NCBI GenBank assembly: GCA_903632075.3
Contig: CAHIKZ030002090.1
Span: 1,330,001-1,394,000 of the forward strand
Reading direction: 5' to 3'
Length of the DNA stretch: 64,000 bases
DNA from: Acanthosepion pharaonis
Lineage: Eukaryota > Mollusca > Cephalopoda > Sepiida > Sepiidae
Part shown: one piece after another, positions 23,360-33,989 of the stretch
Layout of the letters: each line of letters starts with the position of its first letter
Numbering within the stretch: the stretch's first letter is position 1
Notes under the pieces: generated by a model
The model's database searches: none
What the model was told of the DNA's origin: nothing
What the model saw: only the letters and a program-made list of their open reading frames with translations
Position numbers and translations under genes: made by a program

Positions 23360-23508
23360 AAATACGATGTAAGAGAACATGGCAGAGTAAAGAATTATTT
23401 AATGGGCTACTCTATATGAGAACATTGCTTATAATCAGTGGTTATTTTTAAATAGCAAAATAAAATATTTGATTTGGCTGATTCGTTTTTTGCGGCTTTT
23501 CAACCCTT
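23360..23508. other. Short spacer
   Basis: Nothing was recognised between the RTE copy and the 5S-headed SINE. Confidence 0.5.
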
Positions 23509-23805
23509 TACAGTTTATTTAAAGCCAGGCCATATGTTTTAGATTGTATGAATTTGTTTTGAGATAATAATGGTTTAGTGATACAATTCTTACTGATTAA
23601 CGCATAGCTGGGGGGAGAAGATATAGATTCCTACCTTTCCCATGTGGATTTTGAACTCGGATCTTCCATTAAAAATTCCGATTCATTATCCATTACACCC
23701 CCTATTCCCAAGCTATTACCCATCTAGGTAATGACCTGGCTCGACGTTGCTCAACTTCGGTAATCGTACGGGAACCGGTGTTTCACCGTGATTTGGCCGT
23801 AAGCC
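23509..23805 (-). mobile_element. 5S-rRNA-headed composite SINE, copy 2
   Basis: The head (minus strand, 23805 to about 23712) is closer to 5S rRNA than copy 1. It contains TTACGGCCAAATCACGG, then ACCGGTTCCCGTACGATTAC, then GAGCAACGTCGAGCC and a TAGATGGGTAAT end, covering the A-box to C-box internal promoter order. A B-box-like tRNA relic and a shared tail follow. Confidence 0.82.
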
Positions 23806-23865
23806 GCAAAGTGAAAGAATTAAATACTAAAGTTTATGCACAAGACAAAATGAAGTACATGACGG

Positions 23866-24352
23866 AATAAAGATCCTGGCATAAGAGAATAAGTAAGGAA
23901 TAATGGAATAAGTAAGGAATAAAGAAATAAGCAAGAAATAAAGGTATAAGTAAGGAATACAGGAATAAGTAAGGCATAAAGAAATAAGCAAATAATAAAG
24001 GAATAAGTAAGGAACAAGCAATGATAAAGTAATAAGTAAGGAATAAAAGAATAAGTAAGGAATGAGCAAGGAATAAAGGATTACGTAAGGAATAAGTAAA
24101 AATGCAGGAATAAGCAAGGAATAAAGGAATAAGAAAGGAATAAAGGAATAAAAAAATAATAAAAGAATAAGTTAGGAATAAAGTAATAAGCAATAATAAA
24201 GGAATAAGCAAATGATAAAAAAGAATAAGTAGGAATAAAGGAATACGTGGGGAATTAAAAGAATAAGCAAGGAATATGCAAGGAATAAAGGAATAAGCAG
24301 AAATAAAGGAATAAGCAAGGAATATGCAAGGAATAAGCAAGGGATAAAGGAA
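23866..24352. repeat. GGAATAAGYAA minisatellite
   Basis: Short units of the kinds ggaataagcaa and ggaataaa repeat for almost 490 bp. The minus-strand frames of up to 168 codons here, rich in Leu, Ile, Phe and Tyr, are only translated repeat. Confidence 0.93.
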
Positions 24353-24764
24353 TAATAGTGAAACTAAATCAGATATAATTGTTTTGTTTTAAAATTGAAA
24401 CCGACTGAGGACTAAATTGACTTATTGTCAACAAAATAAAGTCAAAATGCGTCTTTAGTCATTTCTGCAGTCGATGAGATAAAAAGTGAAAAGAGATTGA
24501 AATGTTGAGAAATATCTGCATTTTACTTGAGAGATGCGAATACTGAGGGGCAAATAGCGATCACATTATTATTGCAACATTTGTAAGTTCGCCGAAGATA
24601 TTAAAAAAGAGATAAAAAAATGGGAGTCATCGGAAATCTAAATAATTCTTCCTATTCAGAAAACAAGATTGCTGAATCCTGTCAGAAATCTAATAGGCTT
24701 AAAGAATACTTATTACCACTTGACCCCAAATGTGAACCACGAGATTCTAATGCGAAAACTCTTT
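24353..24764. other. Unassigned spacer
   Basis: No gene was recognised. Confidence 0.5.
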
Positions 24765-25450
24765 CAATAATAATAATAATAATAATAATAATAATCTTTT
24801 TATGTGCCGTCTCCCGTCAGGAGGTAGACGATCATGGCTCTCCAAAGCTTCCTATACTTTGTAGCCTTTTGCTATGTTCTTTTTTCTTTTAATTATCTTC
24901 CCCAGTCTCTCTTCTGACATTCATTTAAGTTGCCCGTTAATCGGTTACAATCTGGTCCCCTCTGTCCCCTCTTGCCTTCAAAATGTCCGACTAGTGTCGA
25001 CTTTTCTTCTTTTTCTCATTATGTGTCCAAAAGTTCAAGTGTTTCTTTCTGATTCTAAGTATAAGTGTCCTTCTTGTTTCCATTTTATTTAAAACTTCCT
25101 CGTTACTCACATACTCTGTCCATGGTATTCTCATTATCCTTTTTTGTAGATAACACATCTATATTGCCTTACGTCTCCACTTCATCTATGAGAAAATTGT
25201 CCATCGTTAACTGCCATATAGGAGGATTGTTACTATATAGCAGTTCAGCGCGCCTTTTTTTACCTTCTAACGAAAATTTTCCTTTTCTTTCTTTTTTTTT
25301 TTAAGGAATCTTTTGCTATCCCAAGTCGCCTTCGGATTTCGGTGTCACATATTCCATCATCTATTAACACTTCCCAGATAGTAAAATTTCTGTTCTTGTT
25401 AGATTTTGATATTTTCAATTCATAGCTAGCATCTTGGGCTGTTCCTCTTG
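24765..25450 (-). mobile_element. RTE-like LINE 3' half ending at an (AAT)n tract
   Basis: On the minus strand it runs from a VLIDDGICDTEIRRRLGIAK segment (25300-25380) through an MEY/VRKF-like block to the 3' end near 24797, closing with the cgggagacggcacat end and an (ATT)n tail (24765-24796). It parallels the copy at 22475-23350. It is 5' truncated and frame-broken. Confidence 0.72.
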
Positions 25451-26214
25451 ATAACGACATTATATTATATCAGCTTGCAATTTTTTCCCACTTTCCTTTG
25501 CTACACACATACATAAAGAAATATTTACGGTTTTTCGGGTAGGTTTGGAATCCGTTAATTTCTTGAAACTTCGGATGAACGCGTCGTCCCTCCTTTCATT
25601 CGGAAAGTCATAAATTATATTAACGTTAAATTTAAAAACTCGAATGCTAGTAAAAAAAAATAATAAAAAATGATTAACCAATGAAAAGTAAACAACACAA
25701 ACGTAAAAAAAATACCAGCATTTATTTTTTCTTTTTCTCTATATTTCTTTCTCAGATGAAGTTTAAATAAAAGTGAGATATGTTAGAATGATAAACGTTT
25801 TCTATCTTTTTTTTTCTATTTATCTTACCTAACATTCCGATCCGTATTTGATCTATATTTGATAACAACTCATATTTCCTTTACACATTGTTGTCATTGA
25901 ATAAAAGTACTGATGTTGTCGAATGCATGTAAAAATGATTAACCAATGAAAAGAGAGGAAGGCGAGGACGTTACACGTGACTAGCGAACAGAATAAGACG
26001 TATACATTGTAGACCAGATGTGGTTGTTATGTACAATGAACCTCGGTAATATAATTGATGTGTGTATTCAGCAAAGACAAAAAAATGAGTGTGTGTAAAA
26101 CGTTATCAGCTTACAAGACTAATGGAAATCAGTCTGTTATGTGATACATGTATCTTTCGATACATGACTGATGCGGCAGATTTTTCCCGCAGTAGGTTGC
26201 CATTTCTTTTTGCC
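25451..26214. other. Spacer with a 22-bp direct repeat
   Basis: aaaatgattaaccaatgaaaa occurs at 25664 and again near 25934, about 270 bp apart. No gene was recognised. Confidence 0.6.
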
Positions 26215-26400
26215 ATTCATGGCTATAGAATCCTGTCTGTCCTCCTATTTACTCATAGCTTTAGAAGAAGAGGATTTGTACCTTTTCCGAGGGAATTAGT
26301 ACGTAAGTGAAAGTAATGGATTCGACGGAATTCGAACTCGGCTCTGCGATTCCTCAATCCAAGTCCACCGTGCCTCCTAATACAAGACTGAATCTTTCGA
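26215..26400 (-). mobile_element. tRNA-derived SINE of the composite family
   Basis: On the minus strand a B-box relic (GAGTTCGAATTCCGTCGAA, near 26320-26340) and the cattactttcacttacg segment match 14820-14880 and 40780-40830. The 5S head is not visible here. Confidence 0.6.
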
Positions 26401-26530
26401 CTGTTTATTCAATTCCGAACTTCGTTAATCACCGTAGGGTGAGTAGGGGTGTAGCGTCGGATTCATCTCCGAACGTTGTCCTTGCGTTCTTGTATGGATT
26501 TAAGAGATTCTGCCTTTTCCCTCATGGGTG

Positions 26531-26570
<40 letters not shown>

Positions 26571-27321
26571 TATGATATGGTTTTCCACATGTGCAAATCC
26601 TATGTTTACATGCCACTTGTTTATGTGTGAGGGTGACAGCCTGTGATATCGGGTGAAATGTGAATCTGCACTTGATAGCTGTTGGGTTATCTCTCAGGTC
26701 AACCCACTGATGCACCTGACTTCTCTGAAGGACATTGAGTGCAAAGTCTATTCTTGTATGATCTGGGTGAGACCAATACATACTATACAAAAGAAGAGCC
26801 TTTAAAGAAGAATGAGAAAGAACTGAGGCGATTAATCAAGTTGACGAGTTTACGGGGTTGAGTGCTTGATATTTTGGCCAATCATCACAAATAATAGGAC
26901 ACCAGCATCAGCAGAATCCAGAAGCTCTCTTGGAAAGAAAGAATTTGTCTTAAGAAGTAACAAGAAGGATATTTATATTAAGACCGACCATGTAATCCAA
27001 GTGACAAGACTGGGTGTTTTGGTCGTAAAATAATCAAAGGAGACATGCCAGGTAATTGATGTAGCGCCATCAGAATCTAATAGACTAAAGACAAAAGAAA
27101 GTTAACAACTGAAATAATGTAGGCAACTCGCTAGAGAGCAAAGAAATTTGTAGAGCATAAAAATTGGTGGTGGACTCTAAATAGCTGACACGCTTTCATC
27201 ACGAGAAGTGATATTGATACAAGTTGGACATTCGAGTAAAATTATCCAGATAATTATTTTGTTGGGTAAGGGAGCATACTGAAAAATGTGCTGGAGATTT
27301 GGTGTCGCTTAATTTGCAAAT
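26401..27321. other. Spacer with (TA)n at 26535-26567
   Basis: No gene was recognised. The minus-strand frame 26500-26790 partly translates the (TA)n tract. Confidence 0.55.
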
Positions 27322-27610
27322 ATAGGATGTCCCATAATGACGGGAGACATTTTAAATGCAAGTATCTTGGATTATGAATAATGACATCGAGTACCAAATA
27401 TATTTATTACATAATTGTACAAGAGTTCAACAAAAATTTGAATATTACATCCCTGCGATGGTTACCACCACGAAGAGAACATGCACGAACTCGCTCTCTC
27501 ATTTCAAACACAGACATTATGAGGATCCATCGTCAGCAAAAGAGATATCAGATACCTATAGAAAATAGCACAATCTTAGATTTTTTGAACTTATGGGACA
27601 TCCTGCATAA
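27322..27610. mobile_element. MITE with 14-bp terminal inverted repeats, mariner-like
   Basis: A perfect inverted pair AGGATGTCCCATAA (27324-27337) and its complement (27591-27604) bound about 280 bp. Short TA steps lie just outside both ends, consistent with a TA target as in the mariner group. No transposase is encoded. Confidence 0.72.
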
Positions 27611-27617
27611 AAAAGCT

Positions 27618-27648
<31 letters not shown>

Positions 27649-27650
27649 TA
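27607..27650. repeat. (AAT)n tract
   Basis: A trinucleotide run between the MITE and the next RLE-LINE copy. Confidence 0.9.
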
Positions 27651-28020
27651 AATGATCTTGAAGTGAAAATCTAAAAATATGGCTCATGAAGGCATCAGTA
27701 ATTCCAGCTGTGTTTGGAATCCTGGGTTTGATTAGAAATGCATTGACGCACTGAAGAAATCCCTGGTAGGCCAAGCCTTAAAGAAATACAAAAAGAATGT
27801 TCTTACAACTACAGCTCACACCATACGAAGGACTTGTGTATCTATGTAACTTGTCTGTGTGTAGACTGTTTTATTATTTTTTTTTTTAAAAAGTGTTCAG
27901 TAATGTCATGACGCCATTATTGACCTATTGACCTTAGGTCTCTGGTTGGGACACGGACGAAAGTGAATATACAACAGAAATCAAAGGAAATAATAATAAT
28001 AATAATAATTTTAAAATTAT
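27651..28020 (+). mobile_element. RLE-LINE 3' end: copy E
   Basis: It is 5' truncated to the last part of the coding region: a KASVIPAVFGILGLIRN-like block (27690-27745), the conserved end with LKKYKK and TAHTIRR (27778-27830), then the 3' UTR with the gtctctggttggga box at 27943. It is bounded by (AAT)n on both sides (27607-27650 and 27993-28010). Confidence 0.75.
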
Positions 28021-28350
28021 TATTATTGTCAAAACAGATTTAATGGCCACGATCTGATATCAACAGAACTTGCGGAACATTTTATCACAACTGACTATAA
28101 TTTCGAGGAACATTTTAAGGTGCCCATTCTGAAAAAAATCTCCAGAATAAATACACATTTTAACGAAAGTTTAAACTAATATACACAATCATACAGCATC
28201 ATATAAACAAGAAAAAATGATGCTTCCAATGTCAGCTTCATGTCCAAGCAATTGTAACAACAATCCTGATCTGTTGACTTGCAATCTCTTGAGGTTTCAG
28301 GTTGAAACTTGAAGGCAGTTAGTAAAACAAACAACCAGACCTAATATAAA
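28021..28350. other. Spacer between RLE-LINE copies
   Basis: No motif was recognised. Confidence 0.5.
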
Positions 28351-28375
28351 ATAATAATAATAATAATAATAATAA

Positions 28376-28468
28376 TGAACTAAGTGGAAAATGTCATAAA
28401 GCCATTTCTGACCTTAGTTCTCTGGTTGGGACCCGGAAGGAAATGTGTATACAACAGAAATCCAAGGA

Positions 28469-28499
<31 letters not shown>

Positions 28500-28500
28500 T
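28376..28500 (+). mobile_element. RLE-LINE 3' UTR tip: copy F
   Basis: Only about 100 bp of 3' UTR remain (aagtggaaaatgtcat, the tctctggttgggacccgga box, acaacagaaat). It lies between (AAT)n tracts at 28350-28375 and 28471-28498. Confidence 0.82.
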
Positions 28501-28619
28501 CCTATATTCTGTGAAAGGTGCTATCTGTTTGCCGCCGTACGACTTGAAGAACACCCTAGGTGAAAGATCTCTATTTGAAAACGGAAAAACTATGCGAAAG
28601 AAGAAAGACAAAAGCAACA

Positions 28620-28636
28620 ACACCACCAGCAAGACC

Positions 28637-28691
<55 letters not shown>

Positions 28692-28705
28692 ATAATAATA
28701 ATAAT
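28620..28705. repeat. (ACC)n, (ACT)n, (AAT)n triplet block
   Basis: A graded triplet repeat. Frames over it on both strands are translated repeat. Confidence 0.93.
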
Positions 28706-29010
28706 GTCAGATTTGGTAGCAATAAACAAGAAGAAAAGATGTTTCATCGGAAAGTTCGCTGTTCCGGCAGACCATACAGTAAATGTGATAACAAGTTGAA
28801 TGATACAGAAATATCTCGATATAGACGGTGACCTGAGCTAGTTGTAGAAGCTGACTGTGACAGTCGTGACAGCTTTTATCGAATCGCCAGTTCCCAAGAG
28901 TATTGAAAAATGGCTTGAAGAACTGGAAATTAGAAGAAATATTGGAAACAATGACATCGCAGAACTGTTGAAACCAGCTAGAATACAAGAAACACAGCCA
29001 GGGTAGTTGA
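28706..29010 (+). mobile_element. C-terminus of a second RLE-LINE lineage
   Basis: It starts right after (AAT)n with SDLVAINKKKRCFIGKFAVPAD, an RLE segment whose second catalytic acid should lie in the D-x-AVP position but reads GKFAVP here. It continues through KYLDIDGDL, then PKSIEKWLEELEI near 28890-28935. The order matches the RLE tail, but the sequence differs from copies A-F, so it is another family. Confidence 0.6.
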
Positions 29011-29640
29011 GGAAACTTGCTTGTCACTTCATTTCCAGTTGACGCCAATGTTACTGCTGATGTGAATAATACATAATAAATAAATTATACCCTGGTCATC
29101 TCGGCCTTCATACCTACGGCTGTCCGCATTCAACCAGTCATTTAGTTCTGCTTAATTTACACTGACCGAGGCTTTTTGTGGGGGTCTGAGAGGAAAATGA
29201 GAATGATGGTGAAAGGTGAGAAAGCATGCCGTTCAGTCTTCAGTGACGATCACCAATTGAGCATGTCTCTCAGGCGCTGATACTCCGTGTATCACTGTTA
29301 ATGAGCTTGAGAAGTGAGGAGACTTTATTGTCGGGTGTTGGGAGAGTTGTGAATTTTAAGTTTGAAGGATGAGGCGATCAAGGCGTCCTGTATGCTACTT
29401 CTACATACACACAAACATCTTCAGTGAGAGTCGAATGGGTTTCTTGACATGAAACTATTTCTAACTGGTTTCTACCTGATGGTTGTCTACTGTTTTTAGA
29501 AAAAAGATGTCGCTAAATCGGACACATTTGGCTGTGATGCATGTGTTGTGTATACTCTTATCAAAAGGGGTTTAATGATGGGTATATTTGGTTTCATATA
29601 TTTATACTCTAACGTCTTTGTTGGAATGCTGTTCTATTAC
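29011..29640. other. Unassigned spacer
   Basis: No gene was recognised. Confidence 0.5.
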
Positions 29641-29660
29641 ACAACAACAACAACAACAAC

Positions 29661-29996
29661 TGTTGACCATGTTCACTATAGTCTATGAATATAGAATACA
29701 GCGCAGTACGTAATCTGTTCAATAAAACAACGTTAAAGATTAACACTCACGAGTCAGACACTCTACTGAATCTGACTATATCGCCAATACCACCAGTAGT
29801 TGTTCCGTAATTCTTCAGTCTTCGATATCAAAGGCTGGCCGTGAATATTCGGGAAAAAACATGGCCGCCTTTATACACGTCGCATTGAATATTTTGAGCC
29901 TTCTGATTGGTTAAGCCTTCTATTGGTGAACTATAAAATGTGTCAGCTCATTTTGGCTGGTTCACTAGTACGCCAGGGTACCCAAAAATTCCAACA
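29661..29996. mobile_element. Candidate solo LTR inside a (CAA)n context
   Basis: The segment begins TGTTGACC and ends TTCCAACA, with a CAAC-type sequence on both flanks. Because both flanks are (CAA)n-like, the duplication cannot be proven. An aataaa signal lies at 29722. Confidence 0.4.
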
Positions 29997-30044
29997 GCAA
30001 CAAGAACAACAACAACAATAATAATAATAATAATAATAATAATC

Positions 30045-30345
30045 TCAAAAAATGTCGCACATGGGAACGTCAACAATCCCTGTTGTAGTTGGAGCCCTAG
30101 GAATGGTTGGAAAGATTTCAGTAGACTAATCGAAGGGATTCCTGGAAGTCCATGCCTCAAAGAAATGCAAGAAATTGTTCCGAAAAGTACAGCCCACTTT
30201 TTACGAAGGGCTTTGTCTATGTATTTTTTTTTTGTCAGTGGAAAGTGTCATGATGCCATTTCTAACCTTAGGACCCTGGGCGGGACCCGGAAAGAAATGT
30301 GTAAACGCCAGAAATCAAAGGAAATAATAATAATAATAATAACGT
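30045..30345 (+). mobile_element. RLE-LINE 3' end: copy C
   Basis: It starts after (AAT)n at 30017-30043. It encodes the PVVVGALGM block (30080-30106), then GIPGSPCLKEMQEI and TAHFLRRALSM (30136-30222), and then the 3' UTR with the ggcgggacccgga box. It ends at (AAT)n 30323-30342. Confidence 0.82.
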
Positions 30346-30953
30346 GGGTCAATATCTGCACTGGAAAATATGCAACTTTTACGGGAAATAAACTGCAAGA
30401 AAGTGGTATGAACGTCACACAGACGCGGTTACAGAGATAGGACCCTTAACAATTTTATGAGAGTTTACAATACGCACAAACAGAACCATTAAAACTAATC
30501 TCCCAGGCATCTTGATCAAAGACCAGAACGACAGAAGGTGCTTTCTTATTGACATGGCAGTCCCTGCAGATTGTAATGTATCTTTGACGATCTACAAAGA
30601 AAATACAAGGATCTTAAAGTGGAAATCTAAAAAATGTGTCACATGAGGACATCAATAATTCCAGTTGGAGCTGAAACCCTCGGATTGATTGGAAAAAGAA
30701 TTACGATAGACTCATTGAAGGGATTCCTGATAGCCCATGCCTTAAAGAAATACAAAAAAATTGTATTCACAAGTACAGCTCACACATTACGAAGAGCTTT
30801 ATCGATGTAAAATGTATATGATCTTAGTATTTTTGTTTCTTTTTCTTTTTTTTTTACAAAAATATTAAGTGGAAAATGTCATGAAGCTATTTCTGACCTC
30901 ACGTCTCTGGTTGGGATCCGGAAGAAAATGTTTATACAACAGAAATCAAAGAA

Positions 30954-30984
<31 letters not shown>

Positions 30985-30985
30985 G
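30346..30985 (+). mobile_element. RLE-LINE 3' part with endonuclease: copy D
   Basis: It follows copy C directly after (AAT)n. Frame-broken coding gives the RLE region (TRTDAVTEIGPLTIL near 30410-30460). The PD position near 30505-30520 reads LPGIL, with the Asp changed to Gly. The second acid block, FLIDMAVPAD, is near 30541-30570. The C-terminal end TAHTLRRALSM lies at 30777-30810. The 3' UTR runs to (AAT)n at 30955-30984. Confidence 0.82.
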
Positions 30986-31600
30986 GTTGAGTTTTGGAAA
31001 ATCAATTTTAATGACGAATCTATCATCTTAACTAACAGTTCCATAATTATATAATACCAGGTGATGAAAATGGGTTACATACAATAATGTTCAACCTAAA
31101 AAGTATTAGATTATCAAGGATTAATCTCCATAACCAGTTGCAAAAGCTGAGCTCCATAGATTAAAGTTAATATTGTGCGTATAGTGGTCTCGTCGGGGTC
31201 TTATTCATTTAGTTATCTTAAAACACAATGAAACACTAAATGCATTCGTCAACAGACAAATATAGTTTTATTTCACAACAAAGTAATATCGCATACAGCA
31301 AGAATAACAAAGGTAAAAAATTGGAATTCTTTTGATCTGTTCTGCCTCATCCACCATATTCACCTGGCCTTGTACCAACCAATTATTACACTTTCGATCG
31401 ATCAAAACCCTTTGATGGGGGGGGGTCACTAATGGAAAGAAGATTCAGGTGTTCGTTGAAAGATTTTTCGCATAAAAATTGAAAATGTATTGAAGATCAG
31501 CGTGATTGCAAATAATGGTCAATATATAATTGAATGAAATGTAATTGTACTTTATCATTGGAAGAATGAAGATGAGAAACTCAAACCGAAGTCATTTAAT
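30986..31600. other. Unassigned spacer
   Basis: A G9 run lies near 31418. No gene was recognised. Confidence 0.5.
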
Positions 31601-31639
31601 AAATTTTATAGACAAAAGCAAGTCTCAGTTCTAGGAGAT

Positions 31640-32350
31640 AATGGTGGTACTTTGCTCTCAGACTCCAGCATACATAACAATCCCACTATACAAACGAATA
31701 GGCCAAATACTGTCATAAAAGACATCAAAAAACATAAATGTTTTAAAAAACATAATTGCTTCAAAAAACATACATGCTTCAAAAAACATAATTGCTTCAA
31801 AAAGCATAAATGCTATCCTAACATGATCATCCTGTCTGATAAAAACATTCCAACAAAAAAAAAAAAAAAATTGATAAACTCCCCAACTATAAAGATCTGA
31901 AAAGAGAAATTACAGAAATGTGCTGTTAAAACACAACTGTATTTCCAGTAGATATAGGAGCGCCCGGAATGATTAGGAAGTCTGCCGACATACACATTAA
32001 GAAAATCTCAAAAAATCCATCTTCAGTGAACTACAAAATATTTTATTAATGAATACTATTTAGATACTTAGAAAATATTTAGGTATTTAAACAAAACCAT
32101 TATTCCAGTAGTTATAGGAGCACTAGGTGTAATTAAGAGGAACGCTGTTAGATCTCAGAAAATCCATCTTTGTCACAAGTTGAAAAGATTTTGTCAATGA
32201 CTACTGCTCACATACTTGGCATTTAAGCACTACCCATATTTCAGTAGTTATAGGAACACAAGGAAGAATGTTACATTAAGATAATTTCAGAAAATCTATC
32301 TTTATCTGAAGCTGAAAAGATTTTGTCGATGAGTTTTCCTCGGAAGTAAC
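31640..32350 (+). mobile_element. RLE-LINE endonuclease fragment with internal repeat expansion and repeated 3' module
   Basis: The frame 31652-31900 carries an RLE-like start (NPTIQTNRPNTVIKD, with PD changed to PN). Next is a hexapeptide repeat, H-x-C-F-K-K, of five units. Then comes ILSDKNIP and a Lys run, in the place of the second acid block and the following helix. After a frame change KLPNYKDLKREITEMC follows. The next block, of PVVIGALG type, appears three times, near 31941, 32104 and 32241. So the active-site spacing was expanded and the 3' coding end amplified. Confidence 0.62.
31733..31812 (+). repeat. 18-bp tandem repeat inside an RLE domain
   Basis: Units start at 31733, 31751, 31769, 31787 and 31805, exactly 18 bp apart, so the frame is kept and each unit adds six residues. 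Confidence 0.92.
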
Positions 32351-33334
32351 ACCTTCATTCAACGTCGGTCTCATGAAAGATTTGGTAAAAGATTGCATCA
32401 AGTATCAAATCTTAAGAGAAAAGAAAAAAAAGACAAAAATTAAGAAATTAATATTTGTCAAATAATAATGGTTTTCTTTTAAACAATTATAATTTTCTTT
32501 CTTGTTATGTTGTTCAGATTTATCTTGTAGATATTGTTTCAGTGCTAATTAATTATGTTCGCCAATCCCGTTCATCTCCGCCGTCTTTATTTCCGAATAA
32601 TGATTATAATTTTCTGAATGGATTTGTAAGCCGAATAAAAATCGCTTCGATGCAGAAACAATTAAAGCAGCTCAGTAATAAAAGAACAGAAAAAAATTAG
32701 GAATGATTCTGGCATTTCAAGAAGTATTAGGCCGTAAGAATCCCAGCGACCGGATTCATTAAACCGGTGGAACACGTAAATGTCAGGTCAGTAAATAAAG
32801 CAAAATAGCAGCAGGAGCGAACAGATTGCCGAGTTGGGGAGGAGAAAGAAATTCACAACAAATTCTTAATCCAACCAGAAAGGAAATGTCATTGGTATTA
32901 ATGAAAATGAAATAAAAAAAAAAGTCGTAAATTAAGAAACTGAAACCCAGATACAAAGAACACTAGAATAATTTTTATTTTTACTTTATTGCATAAAACT
33001 GATAAAAGGCAAATCAATAATGCAGGTTTAGATGGTTAAGACGACTATCATAAACGCAATACCTAGCCTGCTTGCCTTTCAAACCAGTTCTATTGTCTGG
33101 TGAATTTGATGATCTATAAGAACACCTTCATTTTGGCCTTGTGTCAGAATTGGGCTAAGCTTACAAAGCTTTTGCATAGAGATTGATATTGATATAGTTG
33201 CATAAAAACTCCCAGTATTCTGAAGGCTATTTTTAACGCAGACTGCCAAAGCCCATAAACCTGAAAGATTGGCACAACAGATTCTTGCTTTACGTGAGAA
33301 GAAAGAAATGTACTGGGATAGGGATCTAAACGCA

Positions 33335-33337
<3 letters not shown>
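32351..33337. other. Unassigned spacer
   Basis: No gene was recognised. The minus-strand frames near 33079-33339 have no known motif. Confidence 0.5.
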
Positions 33338-33397
<60 letters not shown>

Positions 33398-33406
33398 ATG
33401 TGAAAA

Positions 33407-33456
<50 letters not shown>
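33338..33456. repeat. (TA)n and (TG)n block
   Basis: (TA)n 33338-33381, (GT)n to 33398, (TA)n 33411-33456. Confidence 0.93.
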
Positions 33457-33463
<7 letters not shown>

Positions 33464-33469
33464 ATATTA

Positions 33470-33689
33470 TATGCGCGGTACTTATTAGAAAGCGCTCAAT
33501 ATCAGAGATAGAGCTAACATATTTGGTTGGATTGATGTGAGTTTGTGACCCTGGGTTTCACGCTTTTGCGATCGTCAAACAATTGTCTATAAAATGCTTT
33601 CGTGGCATGCATCTAAAATAGCTTCTGTCCAGCTCCAATTGTCTTACGATCGCAAAAGCGTGAAACCCAGGTCACAAACTCACATCAAT

Positions 33690-33691
<2 letters not shown>
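33470..33691. repeat. TA-flanked palindrome, type P, copy 1
   Basis: Arms 33529-33585 and 33636-33691 are near-perfect inverted copies of about 56 bp, each with gtgagtttgtgaccctgggt. The leader at 33470-33528 (cttattagaaagcgctcaat) recurs at the two other P sites. The 50-bp loop holds a segment repeated inverted at 34849-34890. Confidence 0.9.

Positions 33692-33754
<63 letters not shown>
33692..33754. repeat. (TA)n tract
   Basis: A dinucleotide tract directly abutting the right arm of the palindrome. Confidence 0.95.
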
Positions 33755-33759
<5 letters not shown>

Positions 33760-33989
33760 TAAGGATATATATAATTTAATATATATATAATTTAATCTGA
33801 TAAAATCATAAAGGACGAAATGTATCACAAGTAAACTTTTTCCACCTTATACATTTTTTTCACTGACGCCCACAAATTATATGTCACTACTCCTTGTGCT
33901 TGTCTCCAGTTTATCTTGAGGTGTGCATCTATCACTCACCATACAGTTGATTTTCGATCTCTCTCTCACACCCTCTCTTTATAATGTAA

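Noticed and set aside
23712..23805. 5S rRNA gene
   Set aside because: The match covers only about 90 bases and continues into a tRNA-like part and tail shared with another copy, which is a SINE.
23834..24340. 168-codon minus-strand open frame rich in Leu, Ile, Phe and Tyr
   Set aside because: It lies wholly in the ggaataagyaa minisatellite; overlapping frames of similar length on the same strand show it is translated repeat, not a membrane protein.
28414..28831. Frames of poly-Val, poly-Leu, poly-Thr and poly-Asn
   Set aside because: They translate the triplet block on both strands.
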